Positions 54,018-62,201 of a stretch of 64,000 bases of DNA are shown one piece after another. The notes beneath the pieces were generated by a model that was not told where the DNA came from, did no database searches, and was given only the letters and a program-made list of their open reading frames with translations. Source of the DNA: Fibrobacterales bacterium Fibro_02. GTDB lineage: Bacteria > Fibrobacterota > Fibrobacteria > Fibrobacterales > Fibrobacteraceae. The stretch is taken from contig LVAE01000028.1 in the NCBI GenBank assembly GCA_001603905.1, forward strand, positions 1 to 64,000. Reading direction: 5' to 3'. Made by a program: the position numbers and the translations under genes. Each line of letters begins with the position of its first letter. Position 1 is the stretch's first letter.

Positions 54018-54164
54018 CTAAATGCCGTGCTTCACGCGATCGTTCACTTCTGCACGCTTGGCGTTGTTGAAGCGATCGACGGTACCGACGAGGTAACCCG
54101 TGATGCGGCGGATACGTTCGAATCCAACACCTTCACCATACTTGTTCAGTTCTTTTTCGGACAT
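54018..54164 (-). CDS. stand-alone glycyl-radical domain of NrdD (48 residues)
   Basis: A complete small ORF, MSEKELNKYGEGVGFERIRR followed by ITGYLVGTVDRFNNAKRAEV and NDRVKHGI. The RITGYLVG stretch and the NAKRAEVNDRVKH tail match the C-terminal glycyl-radical tail of class III ribonucleotide reductases (RTCGYLG and EEVKRRVKHL in E. coli NrdD). Gly 23 is the predicted radical residue. ATG 54164 has AAGGAG eight bases upstream. The gene lies between nrdD (23-bp gap) and nrdG (1-bp gap). The large NrdD lacks this motif, so the enzyme must be assembled from two chains. Too short to appear in ordinary ORF lists. Confidence 0.9.
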   Translation of the reverse strand: MSEKELNKYGEGVGFERIRRITGYLVGTVDRFNNAKRAEVNDRVKHGI

Positions 54165-54187
54165 TGTTGTTTCTCCTTGCTAGAAAA

Positions 54188-56518
54188 TTATCTAATTCCT
54201 TTGAATACGGGCATGCCGGGGTACAGCTTACGAAGTTCCTCGATCTTTTCGGGGGCAATCGCATGACCTTCGGTACGGCCGCAACGCGGGCAGCAGTCAC
54301 CGATGACACCCACGAATCCGCACACCGGGTCGCGGTCGACCGGGTGGTTAATGGATCCATAACCGATACCGGACTTCGCCATGTGATGCACGATTTTTTC
54401 GAAGGCTTCCAGGTTCTGCGTCGGGTCGCCATCGAGTTCCACATAGCTAATGTGGCCTGCGTTGGTGAGCGCATGGTACGGGGCTTCCAGCGAAATCTTC
54501 TTGAAAGCGGAAATCTTGTAGTACACCGGAATATGGAAAGAGTTTGTGTAGTAGTCGCGGTCGGTCACGCCCGGGATAATACCGAACTTCTTCTTGTCCA
54601 TACGCACGAAACGACCGGAAAGGCCTTCGGCAGGCGTAGCGAGCAAGCTGAAGTTGAGGCCGAGACGTTCGGATTCCTTGTCGCAGAATTCGCGCATGTG
54701 GCCGATAATCTTGAGGCCGAGCTTCTGGGATTCTTCGGATTCGCCGTGGTGCTTGCCCGTGAGCATCACCAATGTTTCGGCAAGTCCGATAAAGCCGATC
54801 GAAAGCGTACCGTGCTTGATAACTTCACCCACGGTGTCTTCCCAGCCGAGCTTGTCGGAATCGATCCACACGCCCTGTCCCATGAGGAACGGGAAGTTCT
54901 TGACCTTGCGGCGGCTCTGGACGGCAAAACGTTCCATGAGCTGGTCGCTCACCAGCTGAAGCATACGGTCGAGTTCCTTGAAGAACAGGTCCACGGACTT
55001 CATCTTGATGGCGATACGCGGAAGGTTGATCGACGTAAAGCTCAAGTTGCCACGGCCGAAGCTGATTTCGCGGGACGGATCGTAGTGGTTACCGATCACG
55101 CGGGTACGGCAGCCCATGTAGGCAATTTCGGTTTCAGGGTGGCCCGGCTTGTAGTACTGCAGGTTGTACGGGGCATCCTGGAAGCTGAAGTTCGGGAACA
55201 GACGCTTGGCGCTCACGCGGCAAGACAGCTTGAACAAATCGTAGTTCGGGTCTCCCGGGTTCAGGTTGATGCCTTCCTTGACGCGGAAAATCTGAATCGG
55301 GAAGATAGCCGTTTCACCACCGCCGAGGCCTTCTTCGGTCGTGAGGAGCAAGTTCTTCATGACCATACGGGCTTCGGGCTCCGTGCACATACCGTAGTTG
55401 ATGCTAGAGAACGGAGTCTGGGCTCCGGCGCGGCTATGCATGGAGTTCAGGTTATGAACGAAAGCTTCCATGGCCTGGAAGGTCGCCTTGTCGGTTTCTT
55501 CGTAAGCCATCTTTTCGGCAAACTTCTGGGCGTTGATCACCACTTCTTCGCCATAAGTCTTGGAAAGTTCACGGGCTTCGGTATCCTGGAACTTTTCGTT
55601 CGGCACGAGCGTCGCCACCATGCCCATTTCGGCCATTTCGGAATGGAGCTTCTTGACGACCGGCTGGACTTCTTCTTCAGTCTTGGAAGTCAAGAGCATG
55701 AGAGCCTTGACCATATTGGAAAGGTAGGCCTTGCGATAAGTGATACGCACGCCATCGGCCATGGCGTAGTCAAAATTCGGAATAGACTGACCACCGTGTT
55801 GGTCGTTCTGGTTAGACTGAATAGCGATAGCGGCCAAAGCGGCGTAGCTACGGATATCCTTGGGTTCACGCAAATGACCGTGACCGGTATTGAAGCCATT
55901 CTTGAAAAGCTTCTTGAGGTCGATCTGGCAGCAGGTCATGGTAAGGGAATAGAAATCCAGATCGTGGATATGGATATCGCCTTCCATGTGGGCACGGCTG
56001 TGCTCAGGCTTGAGCATCATCATCGTGTAGAAATGCTTAGCGGATTCGGAACCATACTTAAGCATGGTACCCATAGCAGTATCGCCATCGATATTGGCGT
56101 TTTCACGCTTGAGGTCGGATTCCTTAGCAGAACTGAAGGTAATGTCGCGGAGCGTATGCATGAGGCGAGTATTCACTTCGCGCACGCGAGTACGTTCGGC
56201 ACGGTACAAGATGTAGCTCTTGGCGGTATCGGCGTAGCCACCTTCGGTAAGAGACTTTTCTACGGCATCCTGGATTTCTTCGATTTCGGGAACGGTTTTG
56301 CCCTCGGATTCGAGCCTGCCCACCACATCGGCAGACACCTTGAGAGCCGTGCTCGTAAGCACGTCATCGCTACCCAACAAATTCAACTGACTTTGGGCGG
56401 CCTTGATCTGTTCATCAAGTTCACCCGAGGCGCGGAAAGCCTTGACAATAGCATCGGCGATTTTTTCAATGTTGAACGGCATCTCACGGCCGTCACGCTT
56501 CCTTACAGAAACAATCAT
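54188..56518 (-). CDS. nrdD: anaerobic ribonucleoside-triphosphate reductase NrdD, lacking the glycyl-radical tail
   Basis: Class III ribonucleotide reductase catalytic subunit. An N-terminal ATP-cone (VRKRDGREMPFNIEKIADAIVKAF) allows dATP/ATP control. The barrel follows, with HIHDLDFYSLTMTCCQIDL, NSMHSRAGAQTPFSSINYG, GCRTRVIGNHYDPSREISFGRGNLSFTSINLPR and YNLQYYKPGHPETEIAYMGC. Near the C-terminus a Cys cluster remains (VCGFVGVIGDCCPRCGR), matching the usual zinc site, but the protein stops ~30 residues later (PGMPVFKGIR) with no RxxGYL motif. That motif is encoded by the next ORF. 776 residues. AAGGA precedes ATG 56518. Confidence 0.94.
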   Translation of the reverse strand: MIVSVRKRDGREMPFNIEKIADAIVKAFRASGELDEQIKAAQSQLNLLGSDDVLTSTALKVSADVVGRLESEGKTVPEIEEIQDAVEKSLTEGGYADTAKSYILYRAERTRVREVNTRLMHTLRDITFSSAKESDLKRENANIDGDTAMGTMLKYGSESAKHFYTMMMLKPEHSRAHMEGDIHIHDLDFYSLTMTCCQIDLKKLFKNGFNTGHGHLREPKDIRSYAALAAIAIQSNQNDQHGGQSIPNFDYAMADGVRITYRKAYLSNMVKALMLLTSKTEEEVQPVVKKLHSEMAEMGMVATLVPNEKFQDTEARELSKTYGEEVVINAQKFAEKMAYEETDKATFQAMEAFVHNLNSMHSRAGAQTPFSSINYGMCTEPEARMVMKNLLLTTEEGLGGGETAIFPIQIFRVKEGINLNPGDPNYDLFKLSCRVSAKRLFPNFSFQDAPYNLQYYKPGHPETEIAYMGCRTRVIGNHYDPSREISFGRGNLSFTSINLPRIAIKMKSVDLFFKELDRMLQLVSDQLMERFAVQSRRKVKNFPFLMGQGVWIDSDKLGWEDTVGEVIKHGTLSIGFIGLAETLVMLTGKHHGESEESQKLGLKIIGHMREFCDKESERLGLNFSLLATPAEGLSGRFVRMDKKKFGIIPGVTDRDYYTNSFHIPVYYKISAFKKISLEAPYHALTNAGHISYVELDGDPTQNLEAFEKIVHHMAKSGIGYGSINHPVDRDPVCGFVGVIGDCCPRCGRTEGHAIAPEKIEELRKLYPGMPVFKGIR

Positions 56519-56601
56519 CTACCAATCCTTGCATCCGGCGGAATCGGCCCCCTGCGGGCAAATTCCGTATCGAACATACATTTTTCTTCCAATTTCTTTT
56601 T

Positions 56602-56617
56602 TTACTATATCTTGTGT
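56602..56617. promoter_or_regulatory. candidate NrdR box 1 upstream of nrdD
   Basis: TTACTATATCTTGTGT agrees with the NrdR consensus (ACACTATATATAGTGT-like) at 13 of 16 positions, counting W at the two A/T positions. A weaker second box begins 33 bp away, close to the three-helical-turn spacing of known NrdR box pairs. Confidence 0.5.
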
Positions 56618-56634
56618 TCTCTTTCAAGACGGAA

Positions 56635-56650
56635 GCACAAGATATGGAAA
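56635..56650. promoter_or_regulatory. candidate NrdR box 2 upstream of nrdD
   Basis: GCACAAGATATGGAAA matches the left half of the NrdR consensus well and the right half poorly (about 10 of 16). It is supported mainly by its spacing from box 1. Confidence 0.35.
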
Positions 56651-56790
56651 ACAATATAATAAATGTAGGCGACATTGGAAAGTTTTTTTCAGAAAAAATT
56701 CGCTTTTTATGTAAATTTTAGTTTTCAAACCGCCCATTTTATCAACATCTTTTCCAGGCGCTTCCACGGCATTATGTACAAATTAATCAA

Positions 56791-56830
56791 AGAAAAAAGC
56801 TAACCTCTTAATTAATAAGAAGTTAGCTTT
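56791..56830 (-). terminator. terminator of the SSS-SIMPL operon
   Basis: Long stem AAAGCTAAC-TCTTA / TAAGA-GTTAGCTTT with an ATTAA loop (56796-56830). On the minus strand it is followed by TTTTTTCTTT. It is 66 bp past the SIMPL-gene stop. Confidence 0.8.
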
Positions 56831-56896
56831 GTCAACAGAAAAATAAAAGTTTTTCGTAAATTATATCTTGACAAAAACAGCCGTCTTGACTACCCG

Positions 56897-57664
56897 CTAT
56901 TGGAGCAGTTCCGCCACGAGGTGGATAGACGCAGAAATCTCTACCGAATCCGCCACCGAAGACATAGATGCAAAATCTTCAGCGCTGGCGTAGTCCATCG
57001 CCTTTCTCGCACCGAGCACCCTGAACGAAACGCCGTCGCCATACTGGTCGCCATTGACCGCAATGACCTTACCCAGCTTACCGCCCACACTTTCGGCATA
57101 GTTTTCCGCCTTTTCGAGAGCCTTCTTGCCCACGGCGCGGATCGCTTCCTTTTTCAGGGATTCCTTGTCCCGAAGCGATGCCGTGGTCTGGTTAATTTCG
57201 ACATCGAGTTCCGCCGAAAGGGCGGCAATCACCGCAGCGGCAGTAGAGCGGTTAGACGACCTTATCGCAAAGAGCTGACTCACCACGTAGCCCGTCAGGC
57301 TGCGCGTGCCCTTGTCGTAGGACCATTCTTTGCGCATTTCGACACTGTTCTGCTCAATATCGCTTTCCGTCACGTCAAGACTCTTCATTTGTTCAAAGAT
57401 AGAGGCACGGCGGCTCGTCAGCTGCTTGAAAAGAAGTTCCTTGTCCTTGCCATGCAATTCAAGGCTCGCCACCGTGACGAACTCGTTCGCCTCGTACTTA
57501 CGGCTTTCCGAAGCAGAAACCTCTACCGTAGGCGTCGACCTGTCCCCAAGAGGCAGCATCTGCGCCAATTTTTCGCGAGGAGTCTCATCCTTGTCCACCG
57601 ACACAACAATGAAGGCGACAAAGAACATAAGGATAATGACCAAGACAAAAAGCTTGTTAGACAT
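56897..57664 (-). CDS. SIMPL-domain (DUF541) envelope protein
   Basis: 255 residues with an N-terminal signal-anchor helix (KLFVLVIILMFFVAFIVVSV), then a SIMPL/DUF541 domain: VEVSASESRKYEANEFVTVASLELHGKDKELLFKQLTSRRA, VTESDIEQNSVEMRKEW, and the C-terminal half with KKALEKAENYAESVGGKLGKVIAV and VEISASIHLVAELL. Proteins of this family are periplasmic and have been linked to stress tolerance in other bacteria, but their biochemical role is unsettled. It is 8 bp downstream of the symporter gene and probably cotranscribed. Confidence 0.85.
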   Translation of the reverse strand: MSNKLFVLVIILMFFVAFIVVSVDKDETPREKLAQMLPLGDRSTPTVEVSASESRKYEANEFVTVASLELHGKDKELLFKQLTSRRASIFEQMKSLDVTESDIEQNSVEMRKEWSYDKGTRSLTGYVVSQLFAIRSSNRSTAAAVIAALSAELDVEINQTTASLRDKESLKKEAIRAVGKKALEKAENYAESVGGKLGKVIAVNGDQYGDGVSFRVLGARKAMDYASAEDFASMSSVADSVEISASIHLVAELLQ

Positions 57665-57672
57665 CTTTCCTC

Positions 57673-59160
57673 CTATTTCTTGAATAAATTAACAACCGCA
57701 TTGACAAGCAGCGCCACGACGACCGTCGTCGTCATGCTGATAAAGGGCATCCACGGCCAGCTGAAGATTCCGCCAAGTACCGCGGGCACGCCAAAGGCAG
57801 GAATTCCCTGCACCAGTACAAGGCTTGCCATGCCGCAGAGAACCGCCACAATTACGACCCAGCCGCGAAGCTTTTTCGCACCTGTTCCAAACAGCTTATC
57901 GGCAAAGAAGGCCAACAGGAACATGCCAAGGAGCGGTCCCGTGAAAAGACCCGTAAAGAACAGGGCGTTCTTGAGCAGGCTCCCCTGCTGCGTCGCCGCA
58001 AACAAGGCAAAGAAAATTCCTAGAACACCCCACACGACCGTCCAGATCTTGGCACGCTTGAGGCCGCCAATTCCTTCGTTTTCGTCCCAGCCCAGGAAAT
58101 CGCGTTCAGACGTGTTGCCGAGCGAATTAATGGCGCTCGAAAGGCTGCTCATGGCCGCCGCACAGATCGCCGCCACGATGAGTCCCGTGATTCCCGCGGG
58201 AAGTCCATGAACGATAAAGTAGGGGAAGACGTCGTTCTGTCCCAGACCTTCCGGAAGCGGAGCCGCATGAGCTTTCTGGTAGTAAACGTAGAGCGCAGCA
58301 CCTACCCAGTAGAAAAGGATCGAGACCGCACAGCCCAGCACCATCGAAAGGACGCTCGAACGGTTTGCGGCCTTGACATCCTTGCAGCTCAAGTAACGCT
58401 GCACGAACTGCTGGTCACAGCCACGGATTGCAATTTCAAGGATCGCATAGGCGAAACCCGCCGAAACAAGCGTTCGGGCATTCGAAATATCGAAGCTCGC
58501 ATCCCACCACTTGGTCTTGCCCGCCTCGGAAGCGAGGGCAGCCATTTCACCAAAGCCACCTACGGAATTCGCGATTACCAGGAGCACCAGGACGCCGCCA
58601 CCAAAGAAGACGCAGAACTGCATCACGTCGGTCCAGATAACCGCTTTGATGCCTCCGAACCACGTATAGAAAATGGCCACGGCTGCAGACACGACAATCG
58701 CTAGCTTAAGGTCGATATGCAGAATCTGCGCAAGTACCAGCGACGGCGCGAACAGCAGGATTCCCGTGCGGAGCAACAGGTGCAGGCAATAGAAGATAGC
58801 AGCGAGCCGACGGACCGGCTTGGAAAAACGCACCTCAAAAAGTTCGTAGGCGCTATTGATTCCCGAACTGCGGAACCTAGGGATAAAGACGATGCCGACG
58901 ACCACGATACTGATGAGCGCACCGATCTGGAACATCAGGAACGTCATGTTGTCGCCATACACATCGGCAGGCGCCCCAAGGAACGTAGTCGCACTCACCG
59001 ATGTCGCGATAAGGCTGATGCCCACGGCCACCCACGGGATGGAGCCACCGCCAAGCATGTATTCCTTGAGGTTCTTGTTGCCACGGGAGACCCAGAGACC
59101 GATAAATACAGACAGCAGCAAGTACGCCGCAAGAACAATCCAATCGAAAAGAGTAAACAT
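57673..59160 (-). CDS. sodium:solute symporter (SSS/SLC5 family)
   Basis: Na+-coupled importer of 495 residues with about 13 transmembrane helices. Family features are DWIVLAAYLLLSVFIGLWVSRG, KEYMLGGGSIPWVAVGISLIATSVSATTFLGAPADVY (the first conserved sodium/substrate region), GIVFIPRFRSSGINSAYELFEVRF, and AAICAAAMSSLSSAINSLGNTSERDF, the region of the conserved Na2-site serines. The substrate (sugar, sialic acid, amino acid or other) cannot be told from sequence. Forms an operon with the SIMPL-protein gene. Confidence 0.92.
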   Translation of the reverse strand: MFTLFDWIVLAAYLLLSVFIGLWVSRGNKNLKEYMLGGGSIPWVAVGISLIATSVSATTFLGAPADVYGDNMTFLMFQIGALISIVVVGIVFIPRFRSSGINSAYELFEVRFSKPVRRLAAIFYCLHLLLRTGILLFAPSLVLAQILHIDLKLAIVVSAAVAIFYTWFGGIKAVIWTDVMQFCVFFGGGVLVLLVIANSVGGFGEMAALASEAGKTKWWDASFDISNARTLVSAGFAYAILEIAIRGCDQQFVQRYLSCKDVKAANRSSVLSMVLGCAVSILFYWVGAALYVYYQKAHAAPLPEGLGQNDVFPYFIVHGLPAGITGLIVAAICAAAMSSLSSAINSLGNTSERDFLGWDENEGIGGLKRAKIWTVVWGVLGIFFALFAATQQGSLLKNALFFTGLFTGPLLGMFLLAFFADKLFGTGAKKLRGWVVIVAVLCGMASLVLVQGIPAFGVPAVLGGIFSWPWMPFISMTTTVVVALLVNAVVNLFKK

Positions 59161-59230
59161 AATCGAAAATAGTGAATTGGTTGAACCTAGAGATTGCCAC
59201 CCCCAGCAAGGGTCGCAATGACATTCCTAG

Positions 59231-61051
59231 TTAAACTGCTGCGGGTTCGGGTTCTGCAGTCTGGAACTGAACCACCTGGTTACGGCCCCCTTCCTTGGCA
59301 CGGTACAGCGCCTGGTCGGCATTGTTTACGGCCTTCTGAAGGTCCCCGTTGAAATTGGGCTGCAGGAGGAACGCGCCGATACTGACCGTCACGCGCAGGG
59401 GTTCCGCCTGGTGAATATCGAAGGAAAGCTTCTGGACAGCCTTGCGGATACGTTCCGCAGTCTCGACCATGCCATCGGCATCCGTCTCGATAAGTCCCAC
59501 CACAAATTCTTCGCCGCCGAAACGCGCCACGATGTCGATATCGCTACGAATTTCCTTGCTGATCGTATCGGCGATTCCCTTAATGACCACGTCACCAATC
59601 GGATGACCGTAAGTATCATTCACGCTCTTGAAATGGTCGATATCCATCATCAGGACACCGATACTATACTTGCCGCGATCGGCGCGGCTCTTTTCGGCAC
59701 GGAGCTTTTCGAACAGGGTTTTCTTGTTGATAAGCCCCGTATGGCCGTCTCGCATGGCCTGTTCACGGCCCATTTCAAACTTGCAGGCACGGTCGTAGGC
59801 AAAACCGGCGACACTTGCAAACGCCTTGAGCAGTTCCTTCTCGTGATCGTTATACGGAAGCGAACTGCTGCTTTCCAGACAGATAGCGATATCAGCCGTA
59901 GCCGCATCGTGTTCAGCCGCAATAGGCATCACAAAAATCTGCCGCAGGTTCAGGTTCTTCTTTTCGGAATCGTTCAAGCGAGGCAGGTAATCCTTGAAGC
60001 CCGGCAAGAAGGAACGTTCCATAGGACGGTTGCGCATGATCGAAAGGACAAAGATGCCCTTGTCGGAAAGGGTAAAGCGCTTGTTGAGGAACTGGTCAGA
60101 ATCCACACCTTCGCAATGGACGACATGTCCCGCATCCTTATCCTTGTCCATCGCCATGATCGTCAGGCGATCGTAGGCCATATTGGCCTTGACATAGTTG
60201 ATGATTTCCTTGTAGATGTCGTTCACCGACATCGTCTTGAAGAACTTGCGCAAGTAGTTGTAAAGGCCGCTGTACTGCTGCAGGGCGATATGCTTCTGCG
60301 CAGAATAGAATCCCTTGTAGTCGAGCATCGAAATGGATCCGGCCACAAAGCTCAAAGCACGTGCCGTAGAATTGTTGAAGGCGTTCGGACAAACAGAATC
60401 CAAAATCAAGGCGCCCACGCGGACTCCGCTCCCATGGTCAATCAGCGGCACGGCCACCACCGACTTGATCGGGGTATTGTCCACGTAATACTGCAAGCTC
60501 TTGCAACCGGGCAGGTCCCCTTCAAGAATACGGTCGACCCCAGAGCGGAAAAGCTGGCTTAAAAGTCCCGAAGTTTCTGTAATCACGGTAGAAGGATTGA
60601 CGGAGACTTCCTTGTCGTTCACATAATTGCGGACACCCCATTCCTTGGCGTTTCGCTGCGAAAAGACCAGGGCGGAATTGACATTCGGAATAACCCCCTT
60701 GAGAGCAAGGAGAAGGTCCATCATGGCCCTGTTGATATCGGCATTGGCACGCGCCCAGACCTGGCTTACCTTGAGAGCGGCCTCGGGTTCATTAGCCATC
60801 CCGTTACCGTTGCGGAATTCCGAACGCAGATCGGGAGCGACCACAGGAGTCGTACCTGTAGCACGGTTCTTGAGCGTAATCACCGGAAGAGTCGCCGTAG
60901 AAGCACCAGGACCGGCAAGACGCGGACGGTTCATCCAGGCAAGGACAAAAGCCACCACGGCAAAGGGTATCAGGAACAGGAACATTCCGTTCAGAAACGA
61001 AAGGCCAAGCAACAAACCTGCCACAACAAACAAGATTTCAGAAACCGACAT
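59231..61051 (-). CDS. membrane GAF-GGDEF diguanylate cyclase
   Basis: 606 residues. Two N-terminal helices (LFVVAGLLLGLSFLNGMFLFLIPFAVVAFVLAWMNRP) form a module shared with the protein at 46014-47231. A region around residues 100-260 and a GAF-like region (about 265-420, VNDIYKEIINYVKANMAYDRLTIMAMDKD...) come next, then a GGDEF domain (about 440-600) with VLMMDIDHFKSVNDTYGH and RFGGEEF. The RxxD inhibitory site five residues before GGEEF is absent (SDID), unlike the cyclase at 3600-4913. It lies 10 bp downstream of lptG on the same strand. Confidence 0.9.
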   Translation of the reverse strand: MSVSEILFVVAGLLLGLSFLNGMFLFLIPFAVVAFVLAWMNRPRLAGPGASTATLPVITLKNRATGTTPVVAPDLRSEFRNGNGMANEPEAALKVSQVWARANADINRAMMDLLLALKGVIPNVNSALVFSQRNAKEWGVRNYVNDKEVSVNPSTVITETSGLLSQLFRSGVDRILEGDLPGCKSLQYYVDNTPIKSVVAVPLIDHGSGVRVGALILDSVCPNAFNNSTARALSFVAGSISMLDYKGFYSAQKHIALQQYSGLYNYLRKFFKTMSVNDIYKEIINYVKANMAYDRLTIMAMDKDKDAGHVVHCEGVDSDQFLNKRFTLSDKGIFVLSIMRNRPMERSFLPGFKDYLPRLNDSEKKNLNLRQIFVMPIAAEHDAATADIAICLESSSSLPYNDHEKELLKAFASVAGFAYDRACKFEMGREQAMRDGHTGLINKKTLFEKLRAEKSRADRGKYSIGVLMMDIDHFKSVNDTYGHPIGDVVIKGIADTISKEIRSDIDIVARFGGEEFVVGLIETDADGMVETAERIRKAVQKLSFDIHQAEPLRVTVSIGAFLLQPNFNGDLQKAVNNADQALYRAKEGGRNQVVQFQTAEPEPAAV

Positions 61052-61061
61052 ATTTCACCTT

Positions 61062-62201
61062 CTAAAGACGGAACGAACGGTACAACATGACCACGGCAAC
61101 GCCTCCATAAATGAAGTGGCTGATCCATGCCGCCCAGAAGGGCGTCAACGCACCGTTCTCACCCATTTTCAAACCAATTCGTTCAAAGATATAATAGCTA
61201 AAAACAATCAAGAGGCCAACCCCGAACTTCTGGGAAAGCCCCCCGGAACGGCTATAGCGGTGACAAAGTGCTGCACCGATGAGCAGAACAATTAGGTTCA
61301 TCCAATGGGCGGAACGCTTGAACTGCAAGGCCGTTTCCATGGCGTGGGTATCTTCACCGGAACGTTTCAGCACGCTGATTCGCGCTTTCACCATCTTGGA
61401 ATCCATCTCGTCGGCGGTCTGGCGTTCGTTGATAAGGTCGTTCGGATGCGTGTTGACCTTGTCGCAAATTTTTTCGCGCTTGATCGGGTAAACCTTGACG
61501 GAACCGTCCTTGTTGAATTCACGGCGGTTTCCCCTTTCGAATACCCAGCATCCCGGCGGGGGGTCGATACTTTCGAGCCGTGCAATCGAATCCAGGGAAT
61601 CCTTCGGCGGAATTTCTTCCCAGCGGACAATCCTTGCGTCGTAACGTTCCCGAAGGCGTCCATCTTCGCGCAATAGGAGAACCACGTCGCGGCCAAGCCG
61701 ATTGACGCCGGAATAATGCCTAAAGAACCAGCTCGCCCGTTCACTGTCGATAAAGGTAAAGTCGCGTTTTTCCTTGATGCGCGGATTCTTCTTTTTCTGC
61801 GCATTCGTTTCCATGGTCTCGAGTCGCTTATGGTTCGCATCGGGCAGCCAAAGTTCGCTCATCTCATACGAACCTATCGAAACAAGGACTCCAAAGACAA
61901 AGATCGGAAAAAGAGTCTTGAGGGGGCTCTGTCCCGAACTCTGCATGGCACTCGTTTCCAAGTGACGCGCCATGTTACCGATAGATGCGAGTACCGCAAT
62001 GAACAAGGCGACCGGCGTAATCAGGTACACCATGTAAGGGATATAGCTCACGTAGTAATCGATGGCATCCTTGGTGTCGCGGGCAAGCCACGTCTTAATG
62101 TTACCCACAAAGTCGATGACCGCAAACATGAGGATTGCGCCCAGCAGCACCAGCAGGAACATCTTGAGGAAGTTCCACATCATGTAGCGGGTAAACTTCA
62201 T
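61062..62201 (-). CDS. lptG: LPS export permease LptG (YjgP/YjgQ family)
   Basis: Inner-membrane half of the LptB2FG transporter that extracts lipopolysaccharide from the membrane. ATG 62201 overlaps the lptF stop (ATGA) and gives MKFTRYMMWNFLKMFLLVLLGAILMFAVIDF. Three N-terminal helices, a periplasmic beta-jellyroll (about residues 120-260), then three C-terminal helices (WMNLIVLLIGAALCHRYS onward). MARHLETSAMQSSGQSPLKTLFPIFVFG is the coupling-helix region. About 379 residues. The open frame extends upstream to 62417 but overlaps lptF and is not used. Assignment of F versus G is by order and length. Confidence 0.9.
   Translation of the reverse strand: MKFTRYMMWNFLKMFLLVLLGAILMFAVIDFVGNIKTWLARDTKDAIDYYVSYIPYMVYLITPVALFIAVLASIGNMARHLETSAMQSSGQSPLKTLFPIFVFGVLVSIGSYEMSELWLPDANHKRLETMETNAQKKKNPRIKEKRDFTFIDSERASWFFRHYSGVNRLGRDVVLLLREDGRLRERYDARIVRWEEIPPKDSLDSIARLESIDPPPGCWVFERGNRREFNKDGSVKVYPIKREKICDKVNTHPNDLINERQTADEMDSKMVKARISVLKRSGEDTHAMETALQFKRSAHWMNLIVLLIGAALCHRYSRSGGLSQKFGVGLLIVFSYYIFERIGLKMGENGALTPFWAAWISHFIYGGVAVVMLYRSFRL

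Larger units (their letters stand above)
56519..56896. other. 378-bp intergenic region upstream of nrdD
   Basis: Holds the nrdD promoter with two candidate NrdR boxes (56602-56617 and 56635-56650), an A/T-rich middle part without a supported ORF, and the terminator of the SIMPL-protein gene (56791-56830). Confidence 0.7.

Noticed and set aside
54164..56659. 831-codon plus-strand open frame opposite nrdD
   Set aside because: Antisense shadow of nrdD caused by biased codon use; His/Phe/Glu-rich product with no recognisable fold.
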